Part shown: positions 1-5,207 of the stretch, piece after piece | Numbering within the stretch: the stretch's first letter is position 1 | How the letters are laid out: each line of letters opens with the position of its first letter | DNA from: Nocardioidaceae bacterium | Lineage (GTDB): Bacteria; Actinomycetota; Actinomycetes; Propionibacteriales; Nocardioidaceae | Length of the DNA: 8,230 nucleotides | Direction of reading: 5' to 3' | Assembly: GCA_013696365.1 (NCBI GenBank) | Contig: JACCYS010000331.1 | Span: forward strand, 1 to 8,230 | Translations under genes and position numbers: made by a program | Notes under the pieces: generated by a model | Told to the model about the DNA's origin: nothing | Database searches by the model: none | Seen by the model: the letters and a program-made list of their open reading frames with translations, nothing else

Positions 1-594
1 AAGAAGTCGTCGGTGCCCAACGACAACATCGACCGAGCGGTCAAGCGCGGATCCGGTGCCGAGGCAGGCGGCGCCGATTGGCAGACGATCATGTACGAGG
101 GGTACGCCCCCGGCGGGGTTGCGCTGCTGGTCGAGTGCCTCACCGACAACCGCAACCGCGCCGCCGGTGACGTGCGCACGGCGATGACGCGCAACGGCGG
201 GTCGATGGCGGACGCTGGCTCGGTGGCGTACATGTTCACCCGTAAGGGCGTCGTGATCGTGCCGATTGCGCAGGACAACCGGCGGCTGTCTGAGGACGAC
301 GTGCTCGTCGCGGTTCTGGACGCGGGCGCCGAGGACGTCACCGACATCGGCGAGTCGTTCGAGGTCATCTGTGAGCCAACGGACTTGGTGGCAGTCCGCA
401 CCGCGTTGCAGGGCGCCGGGTTGGACTATGAGTCTGCCGAGGCGTCCTTCGTGCCGTCCGTCACCGTGGAGGTGGACGCACCGGGCGCCGACCGTGTGCT
501 GCGGCTGATCGATGCGCTCGAGGACTCTGAGGATGTGCAGAACGTCTTCGCCAACTTCGACGCCTCCGATGAGGTCATGGCTGAGCTGAGCTGA
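1..594 (+). CDS. yebC: YebC/PmpR-family protein (transcriptional regulator / translation factor), 5'-truncated by window edge
   Basis: The reading frame is open from base 1 (KKSSVPNDNIDRA...) to a TGA at 592-594, giving 197 visible residues. Compared from memory with full-length actinobacterial YebC proteins of about 250 residues, roughly 56 N-terminal residues lie outside the window, so the GTG at 13 is an internal valine and not the start. Family hallmarks are the MYEGYAPGGVALLVECLTDNRNR block, the NGGSMADAGSVAYMFTRKG block and the C-terminal DALEDSEDVQNVFANFD motif. Known roles: members have been described as DNA-binding regulators (PmpR) and, more recently, as ribosome-associated factors helping translation of proline-rich stretches. 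Which applies here cannot be seen. In many actinobacteria yebC lies directly upstream of ruvC; here an extra gene separates them. Identification is secure, exact function less so. Confidence 0.95.
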   Translation, partial: KKSSVPNDNIDRAVKRGSGAEAGGADWQTIMYEGYAPGGVALLVECLTDNRNRAAGDVRTAMTRNGGSMADAGSVAYMFTRKGVVIVPIAQDNRRLSEDDVLVAVLDAGAEDVTDIGESFEVICEPTDLVAVRTALQGAGLDYESAEASFVPSVTVEVDAPGADRVLRLIDALEDSEDVQNVFANFDASDEVMAELS

Positions 595-668
595 CCCTGC
601 CTCACCGGGAGGCTCCCCGCGGCTGATTGTGCGGCCGGACTGTCGGTGGCGGGTGGTGCAATAGGTGC

Positions 669-2279
669 ATGTTGGACACCCTGCTCGATGCGTTCACCGA
701 CGTGGTCGGCTGCGATCGACGTGAGTTGGCTGCGCTGGTCGGGTCGGTGCGACAGCCCGCCGAGCCGTCTGCCGAGCGACTGGTGCGCCGGATCGCCGCC
801 CACGAACGGCTTGCAGACGCTGCGCAGGCGGCCCAGGCTTACGATCTGGCCGCGTTCCGTGAGACTCGCGAGGCCACGGACCGCGCCGAGAGTTGTGACC
901 GCGGGCTTGTGGGTCGAACCACGGGGGCGGAGGTCGCGGCCACCCTGGCCGTGGCCACCATGACGGCGCAGTGTCGGTTGCATTCGGCTGGTCGCGCCGT
1001 GCACGACCACCCCCAGTTGCTCGCTCTGGTCGGTACCGGGCGGCTGTCCATGGCTGCCCTGCGTCGCGTCCTTGAGGCCACCGACGTGCTTGACGCCGCC
1101 GAGCGGCGGCGGGTGGATCACGAGTTGGCCGCCGATGTGACTCACACCCGGCTGACTCCTGCCCAGGTCGGCAAGGCCGCCGAGCGACGGGTGCTTGCCG
1201 CCGACTCGCAAACGGCTGCCAAGCGGGCGGCCGCGGCTCGGCGTACCCGAAGCGTACGGATGGGGGATCCGCGCGACGGGGTTGCCGGGGTGTATGCGAC
1301 CGTCCGCGCGGAGGAGGCCTGGGCTGTGCACGAGGTGCTGGACCGCACAGCCAGGGCGATGCGCCAGCACGGCGACCCCCGCGATCTCGATACCCTGCGA
1401 GCCGACCTATTCGTTGAGTGGATGACGGGCAACGAGGCGGCGCCGCCGGCTGCCTCCGCTCCGAGTCACTGGCGCTCGCGCGACGGGTGGGAGCCCTGGG
1501 TTGGCCCCGAGCCGCCAGCATTCGAGCCGGAGCCGGATGCCTGTGACCCCGCCTGGGACGCCCTGCCCACGGACGCGCTGCCTACGGACGACCTGCTCAC
1601 GGACGACCTGGCTGAGCAGGTTCCACGCTGCCAGCAGCCGGCCAGCCCGGTGGCTGGCCCGGCGCGAGCGCTGCCGCGACCGTTGATGGCCGACGTCGAG
1701 GTGCAGGTGGTGATATCCGCCGCAACGCTGCTGGGCTTAGACGATCAGCCGGGACTCCTGCGTGGCTATGGGGCTGTCCCGGCTGCTGTTGTCCGCGACA
1801 TCGTAGACGGTGCGGACAGCAACGGCTCACGGACGGCACTGCGCGCCCTGTTCGCTGACCCGGTTGACGGACGGCTGCTCGCGATGGGCTCGAACGCGCG
1901 GTTCTTCACCGGTGGTCTGCGCCAGTTCGTCGTCACCCGAGATCAGAGCTGTCGCGTCGCCGGTGGACGGATAGTCGATGTCGACCACATCGTCGACTTC
2001 CAAGACGGCGGACCTACCACCGCGGCCAACGCGCAGAGTTTGGGAAAACTCGCACACGTGCTCAAGGACCACCCGCGAGTCAGCGTCACCGCATTGCCGC
2101 CGCTCGTGATCGGTGATGGGCTTGATCATCTTCGGGTCCATGCGCCGGATGTCGGCTGGACGTTGCCCACGGGTTGCTGCCGCATCCACGCTCCGCCGGG
2201 CGTTCTCGGACCGGGCAGCCAACCGCCAGACAGTTTCCTCGAGCAACAGTTGAGCGCCTGGCTCGCAGCAGCCGGCTGA
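669..2279 (+). CDS. DUF222 / 13E12-family protein with degenerate HNH endonuclease domain
   Basis: A 536-residue protein if started at ATG 669, which has a weak AGG at 663-665 just upstream; an in-frame TTG at 627 would add 14 residues that do not look conserved. Residues about 1-255 are an Ala/Arg-rich helical DUF222 region. Residues 256-336 are a Pro/Asp/Glu-rich linker with a four-copy DALPT-like repeat. Residues 338-470 hold the region preceding the HNH fold (DVEVQVVISAATLLGL, GYGAVP, LFADPVDGRLLA) and then the HNH itself: C428, D439-H440, N454, H463, K466. The C-terminal GWTLPTG stretch is also usual for the family. The normal CRFPGC...DHDH...LCRRHH pattern is altered: the second Cys of CxxxxC is Gly (CRVAGG), the Cys of LC is Gly (LGKLAH), the first H of HH is Ala, and about four residues are missing before DVDH. 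The family is often multicopy in actinobacteria and is linked to REP13E12 repeats in mycobacteria. The catalytic core looks kept but zinc binding is doubtful; biological role unknown. The frame has no internal stop or frameshift. Confidence 0.88.
   Translation: MLDTLLDAFTDVVGCDRRELAALVGSVRQPAEPSAERLVRRIAAHERLADAAQAAQAYDLAAFRETREATDRAESCDRGLVGRTTGAEVAATLAVATMTAQCRLHSAGRAVHDHPQLLALVGTGRLSMAALRRVLEATDVLDAAERRRVDHELAADVTHTRLTPAQVGKAAERRVLAADSQTAAKRAAAARRTRSVRMGDPRDGVAGVYATVRAEEAWAVHEVLDRTARAMRQHGDPRDLDTLRADLFVEWMTGNEAAPPAASAPSHWRSRDGWEPWVGPEPPAFEPEPDACDPAWDALPTDALPTDDLLTDDLAEQVPRCQQPASPVAGPARALPRPLMADVEVQVVISAATLLGLDDQPGLLRGYGAVPAAVVRDIVDGADSNGSRTALRALFADPVDGRLLAMGSNARFFTGGLRQFVVTRDQSCRVAGGRIVDVDHIVDFQDGGPTTAANAQSLGKLAHVLKDHPRVSVTALPPLVIGDGLDHLRVHAPDVGWTLPTGCCRIHAPPGVLGPGSQPPDSFLEQQLSAWLAAAG
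1557..1616 (+). repeat. 15-bp in-frame tandem repeat, about four copies
   Basis: Four consecutive 15-base units (1557-1571, 1572-1586, 1587-1601, 1602-1616) encode DALPT, DALPT, DDLLT and DDLAE in the acidic linker of the DUF222/HNH protein. The first two differ at only two bases, the third differs slightly more, and the fourth is degenerate at its end. The unit is a multiple of three, so gain or loss of copies would change linker length without breaking the frame. It joins the DUF222 region to the HNH half. Confidence 0.8.
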
Positions 2280-2291
2280 TGTTCTCATCAG
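2276..2291 (+). other. Small perfect hairpin over the HNH-gene stop codon
   Basis: CTGATG (2276-2281) and CATCAG (2286-2291) are perfect inverted repeats around a TTCT loop. The 5' arm contains the TGA stop at 2277-2279. There is no following T tract, so this is a weak terminator candidate. A six-base stem can arise by chance; its position exactly on the stop is the only reason to note it. Confidence 0.3.
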
Positions 2292-2335
2292 TGGACGTAT
2301 CACCGCACAGTCAGCGCACTCCTCATCTCGTGTCA

Positions 2336-2416
2336 GGGCGGGGGCCGGGCTATCCGGGGACGCGGAGGGAGTGGCCGGGGGACATGGCCACATCCTCCGC
2401 GGCTTGGCCCCCGCTC
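2336..2416 (+). terminator. Large nested imperfect inverted repeat; candidate terminator or structured 3' RNA of the HNH gene
   Basis: Two stems share one continuous 3' side. The inner stem pairs 2361-2376 with 2386-2401: 14 Watson-Crick pairs, one G-U and one A-A mismatch, with a 9-base loop. The outer stem pairs 2336-2350 with 2402-2416: 12 Watson-Crick and 3 G-U pairs. The only interruption between them is a 10-base bulge (2351-2360) on the 5' side. In total about 30 pairs form within 81 bases. The G-T positions pair only in RNA read from the + strand, so + strand transcription suits the fold better than - strand. It begins 56 bases after the HNH gene stop and ends 45 bases before the SOS box, so it fits a terminator separating the two units. 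There is no T tract, which is common in high-GC bacteria. Alternatives are a decayed transposable-element repeat or a small structured RNA. Confidence 0.5.
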
Positions 2417-2453
2417 GGCGCGTCGGCTCTCAACTGTCGCCACCACCGCGTAC

Positions 2454-2467
2454 GTTCGACGTCGAAC
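2454..2467. promoter_or_regulatory. Perfect 14-bp palindrome overlapping the SOS box
   Basis: GTTCGACGTCGAAC is identical to its own reverse complement. Its right arm TCGAAC (2462-2467) is also the left half-site of the adjacent SOS box, so three LexA-like half-sites stand in a row (2454-2459, 2462-2467, 2472-2477). It could help LexA binding, bind another regulator, or be a by-product of half-site drift. Function is inferred only from position and symmetry. Confidence 0.4.
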
Positions 2468-2477
2468 AGGTGTTCTA
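2462..2477 (+). promoter_or_regulatory. LexA-binding SOS box upstream of ruvC
   Basis: TCGAAC-AGGT-GTTCTA matches the actinobacterial/mycobacterial SOS operator TCGAAC-N4-GTTCGA at 11 of 12 defined positions; the mismatch is T for G near the right end. It ends 20 bases before the proposed ruvC GTG, where LexA would block transcription initiation. SOS control of ruvCAB is established in mycobacteria. I could not identify a convincing -35/-10 pair around it. Confidence 0.8.
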
Positions 2478-2497
2478 GCGCGAGGACGGTGACGCAC

Positions 2498-3025
2498 GTG
2501 CGGGTGTTGGGTGTCGATCCCGGCCTGACCCGGTGCGGGCTGGGTGTCGTGGATGGCGAATCAGGGCGTGGGCTGCGTTCGGTTGCCGTAGACGTGGTGC
2601 GCAGCTCCCCTGATGCCCCGCTCGATCAGCGCCTGCTGGCGGTACATCTGGGGGTGCTGCGATGGATCGAGACGTACTCTCCAGACGCGGTGGCCGTTGA
2701 GCGCGTGTTCAGTCAGCACAACGTCCGCACAGTCATGGGCACCGCCCAGGCCAGCGGCGTGGTGCTGGCCGCTGCCGCACTGAGCGGCCTGCCGGTGGCC
2801 ACCTACACACCCAGTGAGGTCAAGGCCGCCGTCACCGGCAACGGGCGCGCCGACAAGGTTCAGCTGACGGCGATGGTGACCCGAGTGCTGCGCATGTCCG
2901 ACCCGCCGAGTCCGGCAGATGCGGCAGACGCCCTTGCGCTCGCGGTGTGTCACGTGTGGCGCGGCGCCGCGCAAAGCAGGCTCGCCCAAGCCCACGCCCA
3001 GATGGCTCGCGGCGGGTCACGGTGA
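2498..3025 (+). CDS. ruvC: Holliday junction resolvase RuvC (crossover junction endodeoxyribonuclease)
   Basis: RuvC is a dimeric, Mg-dependent nuclease that cuts four-way junctions symmetrically after RuvAB branch migration, in homologous recombination and fork repair in the cytoplasm. The 175-residue protein is close to the family size of about 170-190. It shows the RNase H-like fold signatures: RVLGVDPGLTRCG at the N-terminus, AVERVFSQHNV in the middle, TPSEVKAAVTGNGRADK, and the C-terminal PADAADALALAVCH. The acidic catalytic residues are all present: D7, E68, D141 and D144. GTG 2498 is chosen because it gives the conserved MRVxGVDPG start; GAGGA at 2482-2486 then lies 11 bases upstream, slightly long. 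A GTG at 2489 would add three residues but sits too near that site. The frame stays open much farther upstream, but that sequence is not RuvC-like. The stop overlaps the ruvA start (GTGA). Confidence 0.97.
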   Translation: MRVLGVDPGLTRCGLGVVDGESGRGLRSVAVDVVRSSPDAPLDQRLLAVHLGVLRWIETYSPDAVAVERVFSQHNVRTVMGTAQASGVVLAAAALSGLPVATYTPSEVKAAVTGNGRADKVQLTAMVTRVLRMSDPPSPADAADALALAVCHVWRGAAQSRLAQAHAQMARGGSR

Positions 3026-3663
3026 TCGCTTCGGTGCGTGGCCGGGTCCTGGCACTGACGCCGTCCACCGCGGTGATCGAGGTCGGCGGCGTCGGCATTC
3101 AGGTGCAGTGTGGACCTGGAACGCTCGCTGAGCTGCGGCTCGGTCACGAGGCCACGGTGGCCACCTCGCTGGTCGTACGTGAGGACTCGTTGACCTTGTT
3201 TGGTTTCTCCGATGACGACGAACGGGCGGTCTTCGAGTTGTTGCAGACCGCCAGTGGTGTTGGCCCCAAGCTTGCGCAGGCGATGCTCGCCGTGCATCCC
3301 CCCGACCACCTGCGGCAGGCGGTCGCCGCCGAGGACCTGGCCAGTCTTACCCTGGTCCCCGGCATCGGTCGCAAGGGAGCGCAACGGATCGTCCTCGAGC
3401 TCAAGGACAGGCTCGGTGCACCGGCCCGCCCAGCTGGCCCGGTCGGTCACGGCAGCGGCGGCACGCCCGGTCGTGACCGGCAGACCGCGGCGGGCTGGCG
3501 TTCGCAAGTACACGGTGGGCTGGTCGGACTTGGTTGGCAGACCCGCGAGGCCGAATCCGCCGTCGACGCGGTGTCAGAGCTTGCCGAGGAGCAGACCGCC
3601 GCCGGCAGCGTCGACATCGCAGTCCTCATGCGGGCGGCCCTGCGTACGTTGTCGCGGGCCTGA
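3022..3663 (+). CDS. ruvA: Holliday junction branch migration complex subunit RuvA
   Basis: RuvA tetramers hold the Holliday junction in square-planar form and load the RuvB rings. The 213-residue protein starts at GTG 3022, which overlaps the ruvC stop by four bases (GTGA), implying translational coupling. Domain I (about 1-63) is the OB fold, beginning IASVRGRVLAL and containing VVREDSLTLFGF; E54 and D55 match the acidic pin that helps separate strands. Domain II (about 64-131) has two helix-hairpin-helix motifs, TASGVGPKLAQAM (76-88) and VPGIGRKGAQRIV (112-124), which grip the DNA backbone. Residues about 132-162 form a Pro/Gly-rich flexible linker. Domain III (about 163-213), GLVGLGWQTREAESAV onward, contacts RuvB. 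It is slightly longer than typical RuvA proteins (about 190-205), mostly in the linker. No missing key elements are seen. Confidence 0.97.
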   Translation: MIASVRGRVLALTPSTAVIEVGGVGIQVQCGPGTLAELRLGHEATVATSLVVREDSLTLFGFSDDDERAVFELLQTASGVGPKLAQAMLAVHPPDHLRQAVAAEDLASLTLVPGIGRKGAQRIVLELKDRLGAPARPAGPVGHGSGGTPGRDRQTAAGWRSQVHGGLVGLGWQTREAESAVDAVSELAEEQTAAGSVDIAVLMRAALRTLSRA

Positions 3664-3669
3664 GCGGGC

Positions 3670-3678
3670 AGGAGGTGA
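3670..3678 (+). promoter_or_regulatory. Near-ideal Shine-Dalgarno for ruvB
   Basis: AGGAGGTGA is a nine-base match to the anti-SD end of 16S rRNA. The AGGAGG core ends five bases before ATG 3681, and this decides the ruvB start over the longer open frame reaching back to 3534 inside ruvA. It is clearly the strongest ribosome binding site in the window and may raise RuvB output relative to RuvA and RuvC, in keeping with the hexameric rings RuvB forms. Confidence 0.85.
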
Positions 3679-3680
3679 CA

Positions 3681-4772
3681 ATGTCCATGGCGGACGAGGC
3701 ACGCGAGGCGGTGACGCCTTTGGCGACGGTCGAGGATCGAGTAGAGGATTCGGCGCTGCGCCCACGCTGTCTCGACGATGTCATCGGGCAGACCCGTGTG
3801 CGAGAGCAGTTGGCGCTGGTGTTGCAGGCTGCGCGCGGGCGTGGGCGCACTCCGGATCACGTGCTGTTGTCCGGCCCACCCGGCCTGGGCAAGACCACCC
3901 TGGCGATGATCATCGCCGCCGAGATGGGCACAACGCTGCGCATCACCAGCGGTCCGGCGCTGCAGCACGCGGGTGACCTGGCGGCGATCCTGTCCGGCGT
4001 CGCCGAGGGTGAGGTGCTGTTCGTCGATGAGGTGCACCGGATGGCGCGGGCGGCAGAAGAGATGCTGTATCTGGCGATGGAGGATTTCCGAGTCGACGTG
4101 ATTGTCGGCAAGGGCCCGGGGGCGACCGCCATCCCGCTGGAGATCCCACCGTTCACGATGGTCGGCGCGACGACCAGGGCCGGGTTGTTGCCCGGACCGC
4201 TACGAGACCGCTTCGGCTTCACCGCCCAGCTCGACTTCTACACCGATGACGAGCTGGCCGCGATTGTGCACCGCTCGGCCCGGCTGCTGACCATCGATCT
4301 GCGCACGGCTGGCGCGAGCGAGATCGCGTCCCGGTCGCGTGGCACCCCGCGGATCGCCAACCGGCTGCTGCGTCGGGTGCGCGACTTTTCCGAGGTACGG
4401 GCCAGCGGTGTTGTCGATGCGGCTGTCGCCCGTGCCGCCCTCGAGCTGTACGAGGTTGACGAGCAGGGACTGGACCGTCTGGATCGATCGGTGCTGGATG
4501 CGCTGTGCCGGCGCTTCGGCGGCGGGCCCGTAGGGCTCGGCACGCTGGCGGTTGCCGTCGGCGAGGAGCGCGAGACGGTCGAGGAGGTGGCAGAGCCGTT
4601 CTTGGTCCGCGCCGGCCTGTTGGCTCGCACGCCGCGCGGTCGGGTGGCAACCGCCGGCACCTGGCGTCACCTTGGTCTGACACCGCCGCAGACCGCGCTC
4701 AACGACCCTGTTGGGCTCGGTGGGTTGTGGGACAACGATGCAGCCGGGGGGAGTAGCCCCACCAGCGGCTAG
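3681..4772 (+). CDS. ruvB: Holliday junction branch migration ATP-dependent DNA helicase RuvB
   Basis: RuvB is the AAA+ motor whose hexameric rings pump DNA through the RuvA-bound junction. The protein has 363 residues, a little longer than the usual 335-350. Motifs in order: LRPRCLDDVIGQ (26-37) at the start of the AAA+ core; Walker A GPPGLGKTT (65-73); Walker B VLFVDEVHR (112-120); sensor 1 GATTRAG (162-168); arginine finger segment PLRDRFG (173-179); sensor 2 RGTPRIANRLLRRVRDF (220-236); and a C-terminal winged helix ending in the TWRHLGLTPP motif. The remaining tail of about 25 residues is Gly/Ser-rich after LWDND and explains the extra length. It follows ruvA after 17 bases and is third gene of the SOS-controlled ruv unit. 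The 5' region inside ruvA that is open in this frame is not RuvB-like. Confidence 0.97.
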   Translation: MSMADEAREAVTPLATVEDRVEDSALRPRCLDDVIGQTRVREQLALVLQAARGRGRTPDHVLLSGPPGLGKTTLAMIIAAEMGTTLRITSGPALQHAGDLAAILSGVAEGEVLFVDEVHRMARAAEEMLYLAMEDFRVDVIVGKGPGATAIPLEIPPFTMVGATTRAGLLPGPLRDRFGFTAQLDFYTDDELAAIVHRSARLLTIDLRTAGASEIASRSRGTPRIANRLLRRVRDFSEVRASGVVDAAVARAALELYEVDEQGLDRLDRSVLDALCRRFGGGPVGLGTLAVAVGEERETVEEVAEPFLVRAGLLARTPRGRVATAGTWRHLGLTPPQTALNDPVGLGGLWDNDAAGGSSPTSG

Positions 4773-4781
4773 ACTCCGCCG

Positions 4782-4808
4782 TTGGCCGTGACATTGTCAC
4801 CGGCCCAA
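4782..4808 (+). other. Imperfect hairpin in the ruvB-yajC gap; possible weak terminator or attenuator
   Basis: The arms TTGGCCGTGAC (4782-4792) and GTCACCGGCCCAA (4796-4808) form 11 pairs around an ATT loop, with two single bulged Cs (4801 and 4806). It lies 9 bases after the ruvB stop and 28 bases before the yajC start, in the only sizeable gap between the ruv and sec genes. There is no T tract. It may end or dampen ruv transcription, or may only affect mRNA stability. TTGTCA within it resembles a -35 element, but no good -10 follows. Confidence 0.35.
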
Positions 4809-4836
4809 TATCCAGTCGTCTAGGCCAGGAGCAGTG

Positions 4837-5175
4837 GTGAACGCCGAGCAGATCTCGGGGATACTTCCCCTGCTGCTGATCGTTGTGGTCTTCTGGTTCC
4901 TCGTTCTGCGGCCGGCGCGCCGTCGACAGCGAGACGCGGCCGAGTTGCAGCAGAGGTTGGCACTGGGCGACAAGGTCATGCTGACAAGTGGCATCTTCGG
5001 TTTTGTGCGGGCGCTCGACGACGAGTCGCTCGAGGTTGAGGCGGCCCCCGGGGTGCTGCTGACCGTGCACCGGCAGGCGATCGCGAAGATCGTTCCGCCG
5101 GACAACGGGGGCAGCGAGGGACAGCTCGGTGGCGGATCGACGGCTAGCGACTCCGGGGACGACCCTCGGTCATGA
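4837..5175 (+). CDS. yajC: YajC, preprotein translocase accessory subunit
   Basis: YajC is a small single-span membrane protein that associates with SecDF and SecYEG. The protein is 112 residues from GTG 4837. Its one membrane segment is about residues 6-24 (ISGILPLLLIVVVFWFLVL), directly followed by the family signature RPARRRQR, a positively charged cytoplasmic stop. Then come the LALGDKVMLTSGIFGFVRAL block and the VHRQAIAKIVPP block, both typical of the soluble domain, and a Gly/Ser/Asp-rich tail. Two tandem GTG codons (4834, 4837) are possible starts; AGGAG at 4827-4831 is five bases from the second and only two from the first, so the second is preferred. secD follows after 32 bases, the classical yajC-secD-secF order. 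Confidence 0.95.
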   Translation: MNAEQISGILPLLLIVVVFWFLVLRPARRRQRDAAELQQRLALGDKVMLTSGIFGFVRALDDESLEVEAAPGVLLTVHRQAIAKIVPPDNGGSEGQLGGGSTASDSGDDPRS

Positions 5176-5207
5176 GATGTGTGCGACTGACTACGGGAGA
5201 GATCTGA

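Noticed and set aside
604..624. Short GGGAG/CTCCC symmetry after the yebC stop as a terminator.
   Set aside because: The arms are separated by one base, so no stable loop can form, and no T tract follows.
627..668. TTG 627 as start of the DUF222/HNH gene.
   Set aside because: The 14 extra residues (CGRTVGGGW...) are unlike the family N-terminus, and ATG 669 gives a normal start; the weak ribosome site keeps some doubt.
426..1370. Long antisense open frames under yebC and the HNH gene, including one of 314 codons (426-1370) and another at 694-1521.
   Set aside because: They lie opposite well-supported genes, have low-complexity Arg/Pro/Ala-rich products typical of GC-rich shadow frames, and show no recognisable domain.
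617..2404. CCGCGGCT at both 617-624 and 2397-2404, flanking the HNH gene, as possible element ends.
   Set aside because: Only eight GC-rich bases match and the similarity does not extend; chance is likely in this composition.
2174..2497. Upstream extension of the ruvC frame to 2174, overlapping the end of the HNH gene.
   Set aside because: RuvC homology begins exactly at 2498 (MRVLGVDPG); the extension is not RuvC-like and crosses the hairpin and SOS operator.
3534..3680. Longer RuvB start inside ruvA.
   Set aside because: ATG 3681 has a near-ideal Shine-Dalgarno and begins a normal RuvB N-terminus; the upstream part is Arg/Gly-rich shadow sequence.
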